A DNA stretch of 64,000 nt from DATFVA01 sp963800255 (GTDB lineage: Bacteria; Bacteroidota; Ignavibacteria; Ignavibacteriales; Ignavibacteriaceae), in assembly GCA_963800255.1 (NCBI GenBank), contig CAWDAK010000022.1, positions 248,001-312,000 of the forward strand, read 5' to 3'. Under the pieces are notes generated by a model. The model had not been told where the DNA came from. It was given only the letters and a program-made list of their open reading frames with translations, and ran no database searches. Position 1 is the first letter of the stretch; the number at the start of each line of letters is the position of its first letter. The position numbers were made by a program, and so were the translations under genes. Positions 7,374 through 16,765 of this stretch are shown here, one piece after another.

Positions 7374-9164
7374 ATGAAAAAATTTAGATTTATGAATTAC
7401 TCTATCGAAAAAAGACTTCCAATCTATATTTTCAGTCTTTTATTTATATCACTCGTAGTATTTATCAGCTATGCTTATTTCACCGTAAGGACCAATTCAC
7501 TTGAGGCCGGTTATGAAAGACTTTCAACATTGTCGAAACAGTTTAGTTCAATTTTCAGTCTCCAGGTAAGGAACCTGGCTTCATCTACCCAGCAGGTCAC
7601 ACAGTCCGATGAAGTAATCCAATTTTTGCGAAACCCCATTGAGCGAAACAGGGATAGCATTGATAAATTCAACGAAATGAAATTTAAATATGATACACTT
7701 ACCCGTGCTGTTGAGCTCTGGAATACAGAAAAGCAACTTTTATACACCACAAACGTTAAGTTTCCAGGTTATATCAGACCGGATGATTCGGCATTTGTAA
7801 AATCAGGGTTTCCTCCCCAGGTATATACAGGCAGACTTTATAACAAGGACGGAAGGATTTTATGGCCTATTGTTATATCTGTATCAGAAAAAGGGCACAG
7901 GCTGGGGTATTTAATAAGGTGGAGACAGATACATGCATCTAAGCAGGCAGTTGAGCAACTTGCGCATCTGCTTGGCAGGAATGCAAATATTCTTGTGGGA
8001 AACAGAGATGGATCTGTCTGGACAAACCTGATTTCCCCGATACCGGACCCCAGGCTTAAAGCAGAGCATAAGAACAACTCCATGGAATATGAAAGTTCAA
8101 GAGGGGAACATGTAATCGCGATGGAAAGTCCTGTACCTGGTACCAACTGGGTTAGTGTTGTAGAGCTAAGTAAAGCTCTTATTCTAAAGGATACAGGAAA
8201 TTTTCTTAAGTGGATCGTAATTTTCGGTATCATACTGTTAGTCATTGGTCTGGCCATAACCTGGATTCTAAGTCGAAATATAACCAGGCCCTTGAATGGC
8301 TTGAGTATGGCAGCAGCCAGAATTGCAGACGGAAATTATTCATCTCCTATAGAACTGAACCGCAGCGATGAATTGGGGATGCTTGCAAACAGTTTCAATG
8401 AGATGAGCAGGAAAATAAGGAATTCAAAAGATGAACTTGAGAAAAAGATAAATGAGGTTGAAGAAAAAAACTTTTTGCTCGAGACTTCTCTGAAAGAAAA
8501 AGAAATCCTGCTGAAAGAAGTTCATCACCGGGTAAAAAATAATCTCCAGATTATATCGAGTCTTCTTAACCTGCAGTCGGGCAGTATAAACAACCCCGAG
8601 ATAAAGGAAATGTTCAAATCGAGCCAGCTTCGGATCAGGTCAATCGCTCTCATCCATGAAAAACTTTATAAAACTAAAAACCTTGCACGGATAAATCTGA
8701 AAGAATATATAAATGAACTGGTAATCTATCTGCTTAATTTATACAACACCAGTTCAGCAAAGGTTAAGACACGACTCAAAATGGAAGAAGTTTCTGCCGA
8801 GATCGGAACCACAATAACGCTGGGTTTGATTACCAGTGAACTAGTTACGAACACAATTAAATATGCATTTCCCGGTGACAGGATAGGGGAGTTATTTATC
8901 GGGCTCAGCAATCCTAAGAATAATGATTACCTGCTGATAATTAAAGATAACGGGGTTGGAATTCCGGAGGATCTTGATATAGAGAATGCACATTCACTGG
9001 GACTCTCTATTGTTAATACGTTATTAAGTCAGATTAAGGGAACAATTGAGTATATACGGGACGGCGGAACTGAGGTTAGGATTTATTTCTGCATTTCTCC
9101 TGAATCGGGTGAAGAGAAACTTGAATATTTACCTTATACGGAGGATGATAAACCTGAATTTTAA
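7374..9164 (+). CDS. Membrane sensor histidine kinase (HAMP, HisKA_2, HATPase)
   Basis: 596-residue membrane sensor kinase. Order: TM1 (about 15-37), an extracytoplasmic sensing region of about 235 residues of Cache-like size that I cannot assign, TM2 (about 275-297), HAMP (about 298-350, SRNITRPLNGLSMAAARIAD), a short coiled coil (about 350-375), an HWE/HisKA_2-type phosphoacceptor box (EVHHRVKNNLQIISSLLNLQ, His 384/385) and an HATPase domain with the N-box ELVTNTIKYAF and G1 box DNGVGIP. No response regulator gene is adjacent, so its partner is encoded elsewhere. Position directly behind the TonB receptor gene suggests that it responds to a nutrient or metal state at the envelope; this is inference. 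Confidence 0.93.
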   Translation: MKKFRFMNYSIEKRLPIYIFSLLFISLVVFISYAYFTVRTNSLEAGYERLSTLSKQFSSIFSLQVRNLASSTQQVTQSDEVIQFLRNPIERNRDSIDKFNEMKFKYDTLTRAVELWNTEKQLLYTTNVKFPGYIRPDDSAFVKSGFPPQVYTGRLYNKDGRILWPIVISVSEKGHRLGYLIRWRQIHASKQAVEQLAHLLGRNANILVGNRDGSVWTNLISPIPDPRLKAEHKNNSMEYESSRGEHVIAMESPVPGTNWVSVVELSKALILKDTGNFLKWIVIFGIILLVIGLAITWILSRNITRPLNGLSMAAARIADGNYSSPIELNRSDELGMLANSFNEMSRKIRNSKDELEKKINEVEEKNFLLETSLKEKEILLKEVHHRVKNNLQIISSLLNLQSGSINNPEIKEMFKSSQLRIRSIALIHEKLYKTKNLARINLKEYINELVIYLLNLYNTSSAKVKTRLKMEEVSAEIGTTITLGLITSELVTNTIKYAFPGDRIGELFIGLSNPKNNDYLLIIKDNGVGIPEDLDIENAHSLGLSIVNTLLSQIKGTIEYIRDGGTEVRIYFCISPESGEEKLEYLPYTEDDKPEF

Positions 9165-9218
9165 ATACCTGTCATCCGGAGAGTTTCTTAGTAAGTGGAC
9201 CGTTTAAGAACCATCCTG

Positions 9219-9671
9219 CTATTTCTCTGCCAGCCGCTTGGCTTTAGCTATGGAGTGACTTCTTTTTATACTTGATTGCTTTTTTGTCGTTTCAGCAAGC
9301 ACGGCATAATACTTATGTATCGCGTCAAGCTGTTCTTCCGTCAGACTTTCAATGTCAATGAGACTATCGCTCGCACCTTTTGTTGCTGCGATCAATTCAT
9401 TCAGTTTCAGCTGGAGTGCTATTGAATCTTTATTCTGTGAGCGCTGAATGAGAAAGACCATTAGGAAAGTGATGATTGTGGTTCCCGTATTTATTATTAG
9501 CTGCCAGGTATCCGAATAATGAAATATTGGTCCGGATACCAGCCAGATTATAATAATCAGGAATGCTGAACCAAACGCGAAACTGGAACCGGCGAAGCGG
9601 GATATAAAAAATGAGAACCTGTCAAATAACTTATTGATTTTTGAAATCATAGCATTCAACCTTTTAATCAT
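9219..9671 (-). CDS. Low-affinity iron permease-like membrane protein
   Basis: 150-residue protein matching the low-affinity Fe/Cu permease family (Iron_permease type). An N-terminal amphipathic segment is followed by two hydrophobic helices (about 27-47 and 60-78), a conserved FLMVFLIQRSQNKDS turn at the end of helix 2 and a C-terminal cytoplasmic helix with a LKLNELIAATKGA stretch. Family members were named from a yeast iron transporter, but the bacterial short versions are poorly characterised, so transport of iron is an assumption. It converges with the histidine kinase gene, and its minus-strand neighbours upstream are small metal-related proteins. Confidence 0.8.
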   Translation of the reverse strand: MIKRLNAMISKINKLFDRFSFFISRFAGSSFAFGSAFLIIIIWLVSGPIFHYSDTWQLIINTGTTIITFLMVFLIQRSQNKDSIALQLKLNELIAATKGASDSLIDIESLTEEQLDAIHKYYAVLAETTKKQSSIKRSHSIAKAKRLAEK

Positions 9672-9748
9672 TGCTCATAATATATCTTAAATGCCCGCAT
9701 ATTTTTGTGATTTTAGTGATGATAAAAAGGACGTGACTGTGATTAATT

Positions 9749-9976
9749 TTACCGGAGGTCCTGTTTCATCCGATCAAATTGTTCTTTAGTAATTTCACCT
9801 TTTGCGTATCGATTTTTAAGTATATCCAGGGGAGATTCTAAATGCGGATTGGTCTGGTTCTGGTTCTTGTTCCTTCCTGATTGATTCATTACCAGCCATA
9901 CTATTGCACCTATTATTACAAGCCAGAAAATCCAGCCGAACCACATTCCGCCTCCCCACATCCAGTTATGAAACAT
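9749..9976 (-). CDS. SHOCT-domain small membrane protein
   Basis: I choose the ATG at 9976 (75 residues, MFHNWMWGGG) because GAGGAAAA lies at ribosome-binding distance before it; the reading from 10015 adds 13 Asn-rich residues. A Trp/Gly-rich start with a Met-Trp repeat is followed by one TM helix (about 13-31) and a C-terminal SHOCT motif: PLDILKNRYAKGEITKEQFD plus RMKQDL. Such proteins are very common beside heavy-metal efflux genes in Bacteroidota and are of unknown function. The His/Met/Trp-rich head could touch metals. Confidence 0.85.
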   Translation of the reverse strand: MFHNWMWGGGMWFGWIFWLVIIGAIVWLVMNQSGRNKNQNQTNPHLESPLDILKNRYAKGEITKEQFDRMKQDLR

Positions 9977-10104
9977 TTTATTTTCCTCGTTATTGTTTAT
10001 ATAATTATTAGACACATACTGTTGCCTGAAGGTTCAAAAACCTAATTCATTGTGATATGCGTCTATTGGTTTTAACTTAACAGGATTACCGGTTAAAAGC
10101 ATTA

Positions 10105-10114
10105 CACAATTGTG
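10105..10114. promoter_or_regulatory. Palindrome CACAATTGTG, candidate operator
   Basis: A perfect 10-bp palindrome (CACAATTGTG) lies in the non-coding gap upstream of the SHOCT gene and downstream of the YHS gene. Its size suits a dimeric repressor, but no cognate regulator is encoded nearby, so the role is speculative. Confidence 0.3.
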
Positions 10115-10196
10115 AAAAAGTATTACAGAAAACTTTGCAGAAATGCGGAACCAGCGGCAGAGAAAGTTAATGGGAGCAGCTAAAAAGAAGACCTGA

Positions 10197-10226
10197 AGAT
10201 GACACCCGCAGATACGGGTGCCATCT
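10197..10226 (-). terminator. Terminator hairpin after the YHS-like gene
   Basis: On the minus strand a GATGGCACCCG arm pairs with CGGGTGTCATC (one internal mismatch, 6-nt loop), followed about 10 bases later by a CTTCTTTTT run. It begins 14 bases after the stop of the 10240-10659 gene and probably ends the long minus-strand copper unit. Confidence 0.65.
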
Positions 10227-10239
10227 AACAGAGTACAGG

Positions 10240-10659
10240 TTAGTGAGATCCTATAAATGACTTTCCGTCATCACTCAGGTTTTTAGAATATTTTTCCGGA
10301 TCTTTTTTAAACTTACTTTCACATCCATTACAGCAGAGCCCGTAAATTTTTCCATTATATTCAATTTTGTTTGCATCCGGATCAATTTCCTCCCCGGATA
10401 CAGGGCAAACTGCATTCCACGCTAAAAGGTTAACTGCAGCTTCTTTTCCAACCGGTTCAGTGTCTGCAGCTTCATTTATGTTCAGGCTATCCATCATCGA
10501 ATGATTCATTCCTGATTCCTGTGTCATTTTGGTTTTTCCATCACAACAGGAATTTCCGCAGGACTTGCCATCCTTTTCCTGGGCTGTTCCCACGGCTATA
10601 AACAGGACAGAAAATAAAAGGGCAAGTAAATAAGTTTTTGTTGACTGATTGTTGTTCAT
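10240..10659 (-). CDS. Secreted YHS/TRASH-like metal-binding protein
   Basis: 139-residue secreted protein: signal peptide (about 1-26), a Cys/Met/His-rich linker (SCGNSCCDGKTKMTQESGMN, then HSMMDS) and a C-terminal YHS/TRASH-type domain (about 75-130) with NAVCPVSGEEIDPDANKIEY, then GKIYGLCCNGCESKFKKDPE. The cysteines of CPVSG and CCNGC are the expected metal ligands. YHS-type domains occur in copper transport and sensing proteins. It is the last gene of the minus-strand series that includes CcmF and CusABC, 38 bases after CcmF, which supports a role in periplasmic copper binding. The exact partner is unknown. Confidence 0.85.
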   Translation of the reverse strand: MNNNQSTKTYLLALLFSVLFIAVGTAQEKDGKSCGNSCCDGKTKMTQESGMNHSMMDSLNINEAADTEPVGKEAAVNLLAWNAVCPVSGEEIDPDANKIEYNGKIYGLCCNGCESKFKKDPEKYSKNLSDDGKSFIGSH

Positions 10660-10697
10660 TAGGGTTTCCTTATTTGTACGATTTTGAACTAATATTT

Positions 10698-12788
10698 TTA
10701 ACTATTGGAACTTAATATTTTATTTTCTCTTTTTCGTCTAAATGATGCGATGACAAGACCCGCAGTAATCAGAATTACCCCTGACCACACCAGGTCCATA
10801 TTCTGTTTGATGCTTGCTTCTATGGTAAGCACTTCACCGGAATCCCCGAAACCGCCGACCTTAACAGCATTCTCATCATAACCGACAGGAGATATATAAA
10901 TATCCTTTCCCCATCCCGGCAGGATATCCGGTTCTCTCATCAGCGAATTATTAAAGCTTGATATAAACATTACCGGGGAAGCTTTGAATGTCTTCTTCCC
11001 GCTTTTTATCTGAACATCAAAGGAATATTTATCACTGCCCATAATTCTATTATAGCCGGTAAACAGAAAAGTATGGTTTAACGCTTTTACTTCTTTTCCT
11101 TTTGGAAGTGTAAGCTGTTCTGAGGAGGAGAAGTTACCTGAAAGAAGCACGCCTAGAAGAAATATCCCAACACCGATGTGTGCAATTTGGCCGCCTGTAA
11201 CCAGGTAATTTATCTTCAGACTTTTCATTATTGTACTGACGTTGGTTGAAATTAAGAAGCATGCTGTTAATGTATATATAATAAAATAGATGCTTGACAT
11301 ACCCGCGGCAAAAGCAATTACTGCTGCAGCTGCTCCGGAAATAACGAGATGAATGGCTGTTAAGCGCAGCAGTTCATTTTTATCCGTAGAACGCCACCGA
11401 AGTATGAGGGTAATGGCTATCATGAACATCATGAAAATAGCCAGCGGGAAATTCATTGTGGTGTAGTAAGTAGTTTCCACAGAACTCCCGAAGATAGGGG
11501 AGGAAGTACCAAGGATAATAATTAATGCTGAACCAAGCATCAACGCAGAACCGTAAAGTAATCCATTCTCCCTGCTGAGGAAGGATTCGTCTGATTTAGA
11601 CAGACTTCTTAATTCTTTCCATCTTACTGCTACTCCGGCAATTCCAATGATTGTGAAAGTAAGCATGAAACCAACAAGGAAAAGGTAGGTTGTCATCCCG
11701 GGTGCCACAAAAGAGTGAACAGAAGCCTCAGATAAAATACCGCTTCTGGTGAGAAAAGTACTATAAATTACAAAAACGAATGTTAATATAGAGAGAATAA
11801 GGTTCGTTCTGATGTACTTTCCGCTTCCTCCTTTTAACTGGGTGTTTTTCTGTATTATAAGCGTATGCAGTAACGCGATACCGATTATCCAGGGAACAAG
11901 ACTTGAATTTTCCACCGGGTCCCATCCCCAGAAACCTCCCCATCCGAGCACACCGTAAGCCCAGTACCCGCCGATCATAATTGCCAGTCCCAGTACAGAC
12001 ATTGAAACAGAAAGCCAGGGGAGAGATTTGCTGACCCAGGTTTTATAATCTTTTCTTAAAATTGCTGACATGGCAAATGAATAAGGGATAGCCGTCATTG
12101 CAAAACCGACGAACAAAAGCGGGGGATGAATCTGCATCCAGAAGTTCTGAAGCAGGGGATTTAACCCTTTTCCAGCGATAAGGAATTTTTCCACGGGAAT
12201 GCTTAATGAAGCAAGTAACGCCTGAAGCTGGGGACCCGTATGCAGAAACTGCTGCCCTGTATTGTCAGCCATTATGAACTGTCTAAAATCCGGCATTCCC
12301 AGGTATGATGAGTTAAAATATTTTAACTGCATATAATTTGGTTCAGCCCATATTGAGGTGAAAGGATTTTTTAGAAATGGACTGATCAGTACCGCGAGGA
12401 AAACAGCTGTCAACGTGTAAACCATCATAAAAGAAGATTCCCGTGCTGTATCGCCGGAAAGGTTCTTTATAAGAAATAAACCAAGAACTGCAGAAAACAA
12501 AAGCCATAGAAGAAAGCTCCCTTCCTGTCCTGCAAAGAAAGATGAGACCAGCAGTCCGAAGGAAAGGTCACTATTGCTGTATTCGAATACATAACTATAC
12601 TGATACTGGTGACTGAGAATAAGGTAAAAAAGGAATGCACTTGCACCGACAGCAAAGAGTGCCATTGCATAATAACCCCTGCGCGCAAGCGCAAGGGTGT
12701 TAGTATATCCTTTAAAAGTATAGTAATACATTATAACAGTAAAGATACCTGCTATAAGTGAAGCCGTAATTAATAAATTTCCAATCAT
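10698..12788 (-). CDS. ccmF: CcmF-type heme lyase / cytochrome c biogenesis protein
   Basis: 696-residue polytopic membrane protein of the HCP (CcmF/CcsA) family that attaches heme to apocytochromes c on the outer face of the membrane. The tryptophan-rich WWD motif is clear: WGGFWGWDPVENSSLVPW (in the 280-310 region). HPPLLFVGFA supplies a conserved histidine, and VHSF and LLHT supply further candidate heme ligands. Length and order match CcmF, with a periplasmic beta domain near the C-terminus (about 560-665) and a last TM helix. No ccmA-E or ccmH is adjacent; they must be elsewhere or a partial system is used. The gene lies inside the copper block, 38 bases from each neighbour. Confidence 0.92.
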   Translation of the reverse strand: MIGNLLITASLIAGIFTVIMYYYTFKGYTNTLALARRGYYAMALFAVGASAFLFYLILSHQYQYSYVFEYSNSDLSFGLLVSSFFAGQEGSFLLWLLFSAVLGLFLIKNLSGDTARESSFMMVYTLTAVFLAVLISPFLKNPFTSIWAEPNYMQLKYFNSSYLGMPDFRQFIMADNTGQQFLHTGPQLQALLASLSIPVEKFLIAGKGLNPLLQNFWMQIHPPLLFVGFAMTAIPYSFAMSAILRKDYKTWVSKSLPWLSVSMSVLGLAIMIGGYWAYGVLGWGGFWGWDPVENSSLVPWIIGIALLHTLIIQKNTQLKGGSGKYIRTNLILSILTFVFVIYSTFLTRSGILSEASVHSFVAPGMTTYLFLVGFMLTFTIIGIAGVAVRWKELRSLSKSDESFLSRENGLLYGSALMLGSALIIILGTSSPIFGSSVETTYYTTMNFPLAIFMMFMIAITLILRWRSTDKNELLRLTAIHLVISGAAAAVIAFAAGMSSIYFIIYTLTACFLISTNVSTIMKSLKINYLVTGGQIAHIGVGIFLLGVLLSGNFSSSEQLTLPKGKEVKALNHTFLFTGYNRIMGSDKYSFDVQIKSGKKTFKASPVMFISSFNNSLMREPDILPGWGKDIYISPVGYDENAVKVGGFGDSGEVLTIEASIKQNMDLVWSGVILITAGLVIASFRRKRENKILSSNS

Positions 12789-12826
12789 TATTTCTTTTTC
12801 TCCATTAAATGGGTTTACCGGATTCT

Positions 12827-13390
12827 TTACTTTACTTTATGTCCGGTTTTTTCAAGGTACATTTTCGCTTTCTCCAGCGAAACTTCATTTAAGGTCATAC
12901 CGCAAAGAGGACAACTCCCCGGGTTATCTGAAATTACATTATAATCCATCATGTCCTGGTATACCTTGCCGTCTTTGTTAGCATCAATTGCATTAAGATC
13001 TATAACTCCTTCACGAACAATTGAATTAGTATCGTCTTTTACTTTAACGCTGTAACCCTTTTTTACAAGGTTGTCAGAAGCCTTTTCAAGGGATACTTCC
13101 GTCAGCTTCATACCGCATTTTGAACACTCTCCGGGATTATCTGAAAGAACATCGAAATCCATAGGACATTGATATACTTTGCCATCGTTATTTTTGTCAA
13201 TGGCCTGCAGATCAAATGACGCAGAATCCGGATTCTGCTGCATTTGATGGTCCATTTTCATATGATTCATATGCATATTCTGTGAATTCTGGTTGTCATT
13301 CTTATCCTGTGCCAGGGAAAACCCCGAGACCATAACGGCTGCGACGAACATATAAAGTGTACTACTTAATTTACCTGATAACATTTTCAT
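12827..13390 (-). CDS. Secreted protein with two heavy-metal-binding modules
   Basis: 187-residue secreted protein: signal peptide (about 1-27), a Met/His-rich linker (NMHMNHMKMDHQMQQN) and two copies of a composite module (about 63-125 and 126-187). Each copy has a D-x-N-x-D-G-K loop, then Y-Q-x-x-M-D and S-D-N-P-G-x-C-x-x-C-G-M, ending in a short Leu/Lys helix. The first copy keeps the full heavy-metal-binding pattern (YQCPMD...CSKCGM); the second has lost the first cysteine (YQDMMD...CPLCGM). The C-terminus of CusB in the same block carries the same module. A periplasmic Cu(I)/Ag(I) carrier feeding CusB is a reasonable inference. Confidence 0.85.
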   Translation of the reverse strand: MKMLSGKLSSTLYMFVAAVMVSGFSLAQDKNDNQNSQNMHMNHMKMDHQMQQNPDSASFDLQAIDKNNDGKVYQCPMDFDVLSDNPGECSKCGMKLTEVSLEKASDNLVKKGYSVKVKDDTNSIVREGVIDLNAIDANKDGKVYQDMMDYNVISDNPGSCPLCGMTLNEVSLEKAKMYLEKTGHKVK

Positions 13391-13539
13391 TTCTCCTTTT
13401 TATTTTGGATTTATTCTTGTGTTAAAATTTTCCTGCATTTGCATCCAACAAAGTCAACGCTTTTATACCAGCCACTTCGAGATTAGTTATAAGCAAACCG
13501 GCTCTGTCCTTTCTTATATAAGCGGATATTCTTTTCACA

Positions 13540-16500
13540 CTACTGCTCACCTGTTGTTTCTGAGATAAGATTGAGCTTTTTCATTTCTCTTTTTTTAATG
13601 GAATAAAAAATTGCCGGATAAACTGTAAGCTCAAGTATTAAGCTTGTCAGAATTCCTCCAACCATTGGAGCGGCAATCCTTTTCATAACGTCGCTTCCGG
13701 TACCTATTCCTATGAGGATCGGCAGAAGTCCGAACAGCATTGTTAGTACCGTCATAAGTTTAGGTCTTACCCTCTTTACTGCTCCTTCAAAAATTGCTTC
13801 TTTAAGACTGCCGATATTTTTTAGCAAACCTTTACTTTTAAATTTTTCATAAGCGATATCAAGGTACAGCAGCATTACCACACCTGTCTCTGCATCTACA
13901 CCGAGCAGGGCTATGATGCCTACCCAGACAGCAACGCTCAAGTGGAATCCTGCTATGTACAAATACCAAATTGCACCAACCATCGAAAAGGGGAGTGCAA
14001 GCAGGACAATGCTTGTCTTCAACATTGATTTTGTATTCATATAGAGCAAGACGATCACTATCAGGATGGTGAGAGGTATAACCAGCATTAAGTGCTTTGA
14101 TGCCCTTTCCATATACTCGAACTGCCCGCTCCATTTTATTGAATAGCCCGGAGGCAGGGTCACGTTCTTATTTATTATTTCTTTTGCGCGGTCAACATAG
14201 GTACCGACATCAATATCCTTGATATCGATGTACACCCAGGTGTTCGGTCTTGCGTTTTCCGATTTTATCATCGGTGGTCCCTTCCTGACTTCTACACTAC
14301 CAAGCTCTTCAAGAGGAATATTACCCCCCTGCGGGGTCGGAACCAAAATCCGTTTCAATGATTCAAGGTTTTCCCTGTAGTCACGCTGATAGCGAAGATT
14401 AACAGGGTATCTTTCAAGACCTTCTACGGTTTTTGTAATGTTCATACCTCCAACAGCTGACATAAATACATCCTGAACATCACCAACTGTTAATCCATAG
14501 CGGGCAATAGCTTCACGGTTGATATCGAAGTCTACGTAATTACCGCCGACCGAACGCTCGGCATAAGCGGATCGCGTACCCGGAATAGTCTTAGCTGCTT
14601 CTTCTATTTCTTTTCCTATCTTCTGAAGTACGTTAAGGTCAGGTCCAGCTATTTTAATTCCCACAGGAGTTTTAATTCCTGTTGAAAGCATATCAATACG
14701 GGTTTTTATGGGCATTGTCCATGCATTTGTTAATCCCGGTATCTGTATTGCATTATTCATTTCCTCCACAAGTTTATCTGTAGTCATACCAGGCCGCCAT
14801 TGATCATGAGGCTTCAGCCTTATAGTGGTCTCAATCATAGACAGTGGAGCGGGATCAGTAGGTGTATCAGCTCTCCCTATTTTTCCGAAAACGGTCTCAA
14901 CTTCAGGGAATGTTTTTATGATCTTATCTGTCTGCTGAAGGATTTCCTTTGCCTTCGTTATTGAAATTCCCGGAAGAGTGGTCGGCATATACAGCAGATC
15001 ACCTTCGTCAAGTGGAGGCATAAACTCTGAACCGAGTTTTGAATAAGGGATATATGTCGCAACTACTATAAGAACAGCTGCTCCCATAATCCACCATCTT
15101 TTGTTCATTACAAAATCAACTACAGGGTGATACAGCCTGGCCAGGAATTTTGTTATCGGGTTTTCATCCTCACGTCTCATTCTGCCTTTTACGAAATAAC
15201 CAAGCAGGATGGGGACAATCGTTACTGTCAGTATTGCTGCAGCTGCCATCGAATAAGTTTTTGTGAAAGCAAGCGGCTTAAACATTCTTCCTTCCTGCTG
15301 TTCAAGTGTAAACACCGGGATAAAAGAGATGGTGATGACAAGTAGTGAATAAAAAATTGAAGGTCCTACTTCTTTGGCAGCTTCAAGAATTACCTGCCAA
15401 TGCGGAAGTCTTTCACTGACAGATCTTTCCTGGTTATGTACCATGTGTGTCTGGGCATTCTCCACCAGGATAATGGAAGCATCCACCATTGCGCCAATCG
15501 CAATTGCAATACCTCCAAGCGACATAATGTTGGCATTAATACCCTGCAGTTTCATAACCAGGAAAGCAGCAAGTACAGCCGTGGGAAGCGTGAAAATAGC
15601 TACCAGTGAGCTTCGGAAATGCAGCAGAAAGAGGATTATGATTAACGCGACAACGATTGTTTCCTCAAACAACTTGTCTTTCAGGTTATCGATTGCGCGG
15701 TCGATCAGACTTGAGCGGTCGTATGCTGTCTTAATCTGAACATCGGCGGGTAGCGACTTTTTAAGTTCAGCCAGCCTTTCTTTAACCTTTTCAATTACCG
15801 CAAGAGCGTTTTCACCGTAGCGGATTATTATAATTCCTCCTACAGTTTCTCCTTCGCCATTCCAATCGGCTAATCCTCTGCGCAGTTCCGGACCGATGGT
15901 CACATCCGCAACATCACTTAAAAAAACCGGGGAACCTGAATTTGTTGAGACGCCGATAGATACTTTCTTCAGATCATCGGTACTTTTGATGTAGCCTAGT
16001 CCCCGTACCATATACTCGGCCTCTCCCATCTCCAGGAGTCTGCCTCCTACATCATTATTGCTCCTCTGGATTGCCATCTTGACTTTCTGAAGCGGGATGC
16101 CGTAATAGGCAAGTTTGTTAGGATCTATATTAACCTGGTACTGTTTTACATAACCACCCACTGAGGCAACTTCAGATACGCCGGGGATTGATGCAAGCTC
16201 GTACTTGAGGAAATAATCCTGGAGTGACCGCAATTCCTGCAGATCTTTCTTATCCGACTGCAGAACGTATTGATAGACCCAGCCAAGACCTGTTGCGTCG
16301 GGGCCAAGTTGGGGACTTACTGCATCAGGCAATTGTCCCTTTAGCCCATTTAAATATTCAAGAACCCTGCTCCTTGCCCAGTAAAGATCGGTGCCGTCTT
16401 CGAAAATAATATAGACCATGGAAAATCCGAAAAACGAATAACCACGTACATCCTTCGCATACGGTACAGATAACATTTTAGTAGTGAGGGGATAGGTAAC

Positions 16501-16722
16501 CTGATCTTCAACTATTCTCGGACCTTGTCCCGGGTACTCCGTATATATTATTACCTGTACATCACTGAGGTCGGGTATAGCATCTATGTTTGTGTTAAAG
16601 ACTGCCCAGATGCCGCCCAGAATCAGGGCGACGGTGAACAGAATAACTATAAATTTATTATTGATTGACCACTCAATGAGTTTTTGTATCAATCCTTCCT
16701 TTTGATTTTCACCGGATATCAT
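13540..16722 (-). CDS. cusA: CusA-type Cu(I)/Ag(I) RND efflux pump
   Basis: 1060-residue heavy-metal-efflux RND protein, the proton-driven inner-membrane part of a CusCBA pump that expels Cu(I) and Ag(I). Copper rather than zinc is supported by the three methionines of the CusA binding and relay site, found in LLYMPTTLPGIS, PLSMIETTIRLKP and RIDMLSTGIKTP. Proton-relay residues are visible in GAMVDASIILVEN (TM4 aspartate), LLGVDAETGVVML (TM10 glutamate) and RVRPKLMTVL (lysine). Length is normal for the family (about 1045). It follows cusB by 43 bases and precedes the double-HMBD gene by 149 bases. Confidence 0.96.
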   Translation of the reverse strand: MISGENQKEGLIQKLIEWSINNKFIVILFTVALILGGIWAVFNTNIDAIPDLSDVQVIIYTEYPGQGPRIVEDQVTYPLTTKMLSVPYAKDVRGYSFFGFSMVYIIFEDGTDLYWARSRVLEYLNGLKGQLPDAVSPQLGPDATGLGWVYQYVLQSDKKDLQELRSLQDYFLKYELASIPGVSEVASVGGYVKQYQVNIDPNKLAYYGIPLQKVKMAIQRSNNDVGGRLLEMGEAEYMVRGLGYIKSTDDLKKVSIGVSTNSGSPVFLSDVADVTIGPELRRGLADWNGEGETVGGIIIIRYGENALAVIEKVKERLAELKKSLPADVQIKTAYDRSSLIDRAIDNLKDKLFEETIVVALIIILFLLHFRSSLVAIFTLPTAVLAAFLVMKLQGINANIMSLGGIAIAIGAMVDASIILVENAQTHMVHNQERSVSERLPHWQVILEAAKEVGPSIFYSLLVITISFIPVFTLEQQEGRMFKPLAFTKTYSMAAAAILTVTIVPILLGYFVKGRMRREDENPITKFLARLYHPVVDFVMNKRWWIMGAAVLIVVATYIPYSKLGSEFMPPLDEGDLLYMPTTLPGISITKAKEILQQTDKIIKTFPEVETVFGKIGRADTPTDPAPLSMIETTIRLKPHDQWRPGMTTDKLVEEMNNAIQIPGLTNAWTMPIKTRIDMLSTGIKTPVGIKIAGPDLNVLQKIGKEIEEAAKTIPGTRSAYAERSVGGNYVDFDINREAIARYGLTVGDVQDVFMSAVGGMNITKTVEGLERYPVNLRYQRDYRENLESLKRILVPTPQGGNIPLEELGSVEVRKGPPMIKSENARPNTWVYIDIKDIDVGTYVDRAKEIINKNVTLPPGYSIKWSGQFEYMERASKHLMLVIPLTILIVIVLLYMNTKSMLKTSIVLLALPFSMVGAIWYLYIAGFHLSVAVWVGIIALLGVDAETGVVMLLYLDIAYEKFKSKGLLKNIGSLKEAIFEGAVKRVRPKLMTVLTMLFGLLPILIGIGTGSDVMKRIAAPMVGGILTSLILELTVYPAIFYSIKKREMKKLNLISETTGEQ

Positions 16723-16765
16723 CTAACTCTCCCAATTTCTGAATGAATGAGTATTATGACAAGTC

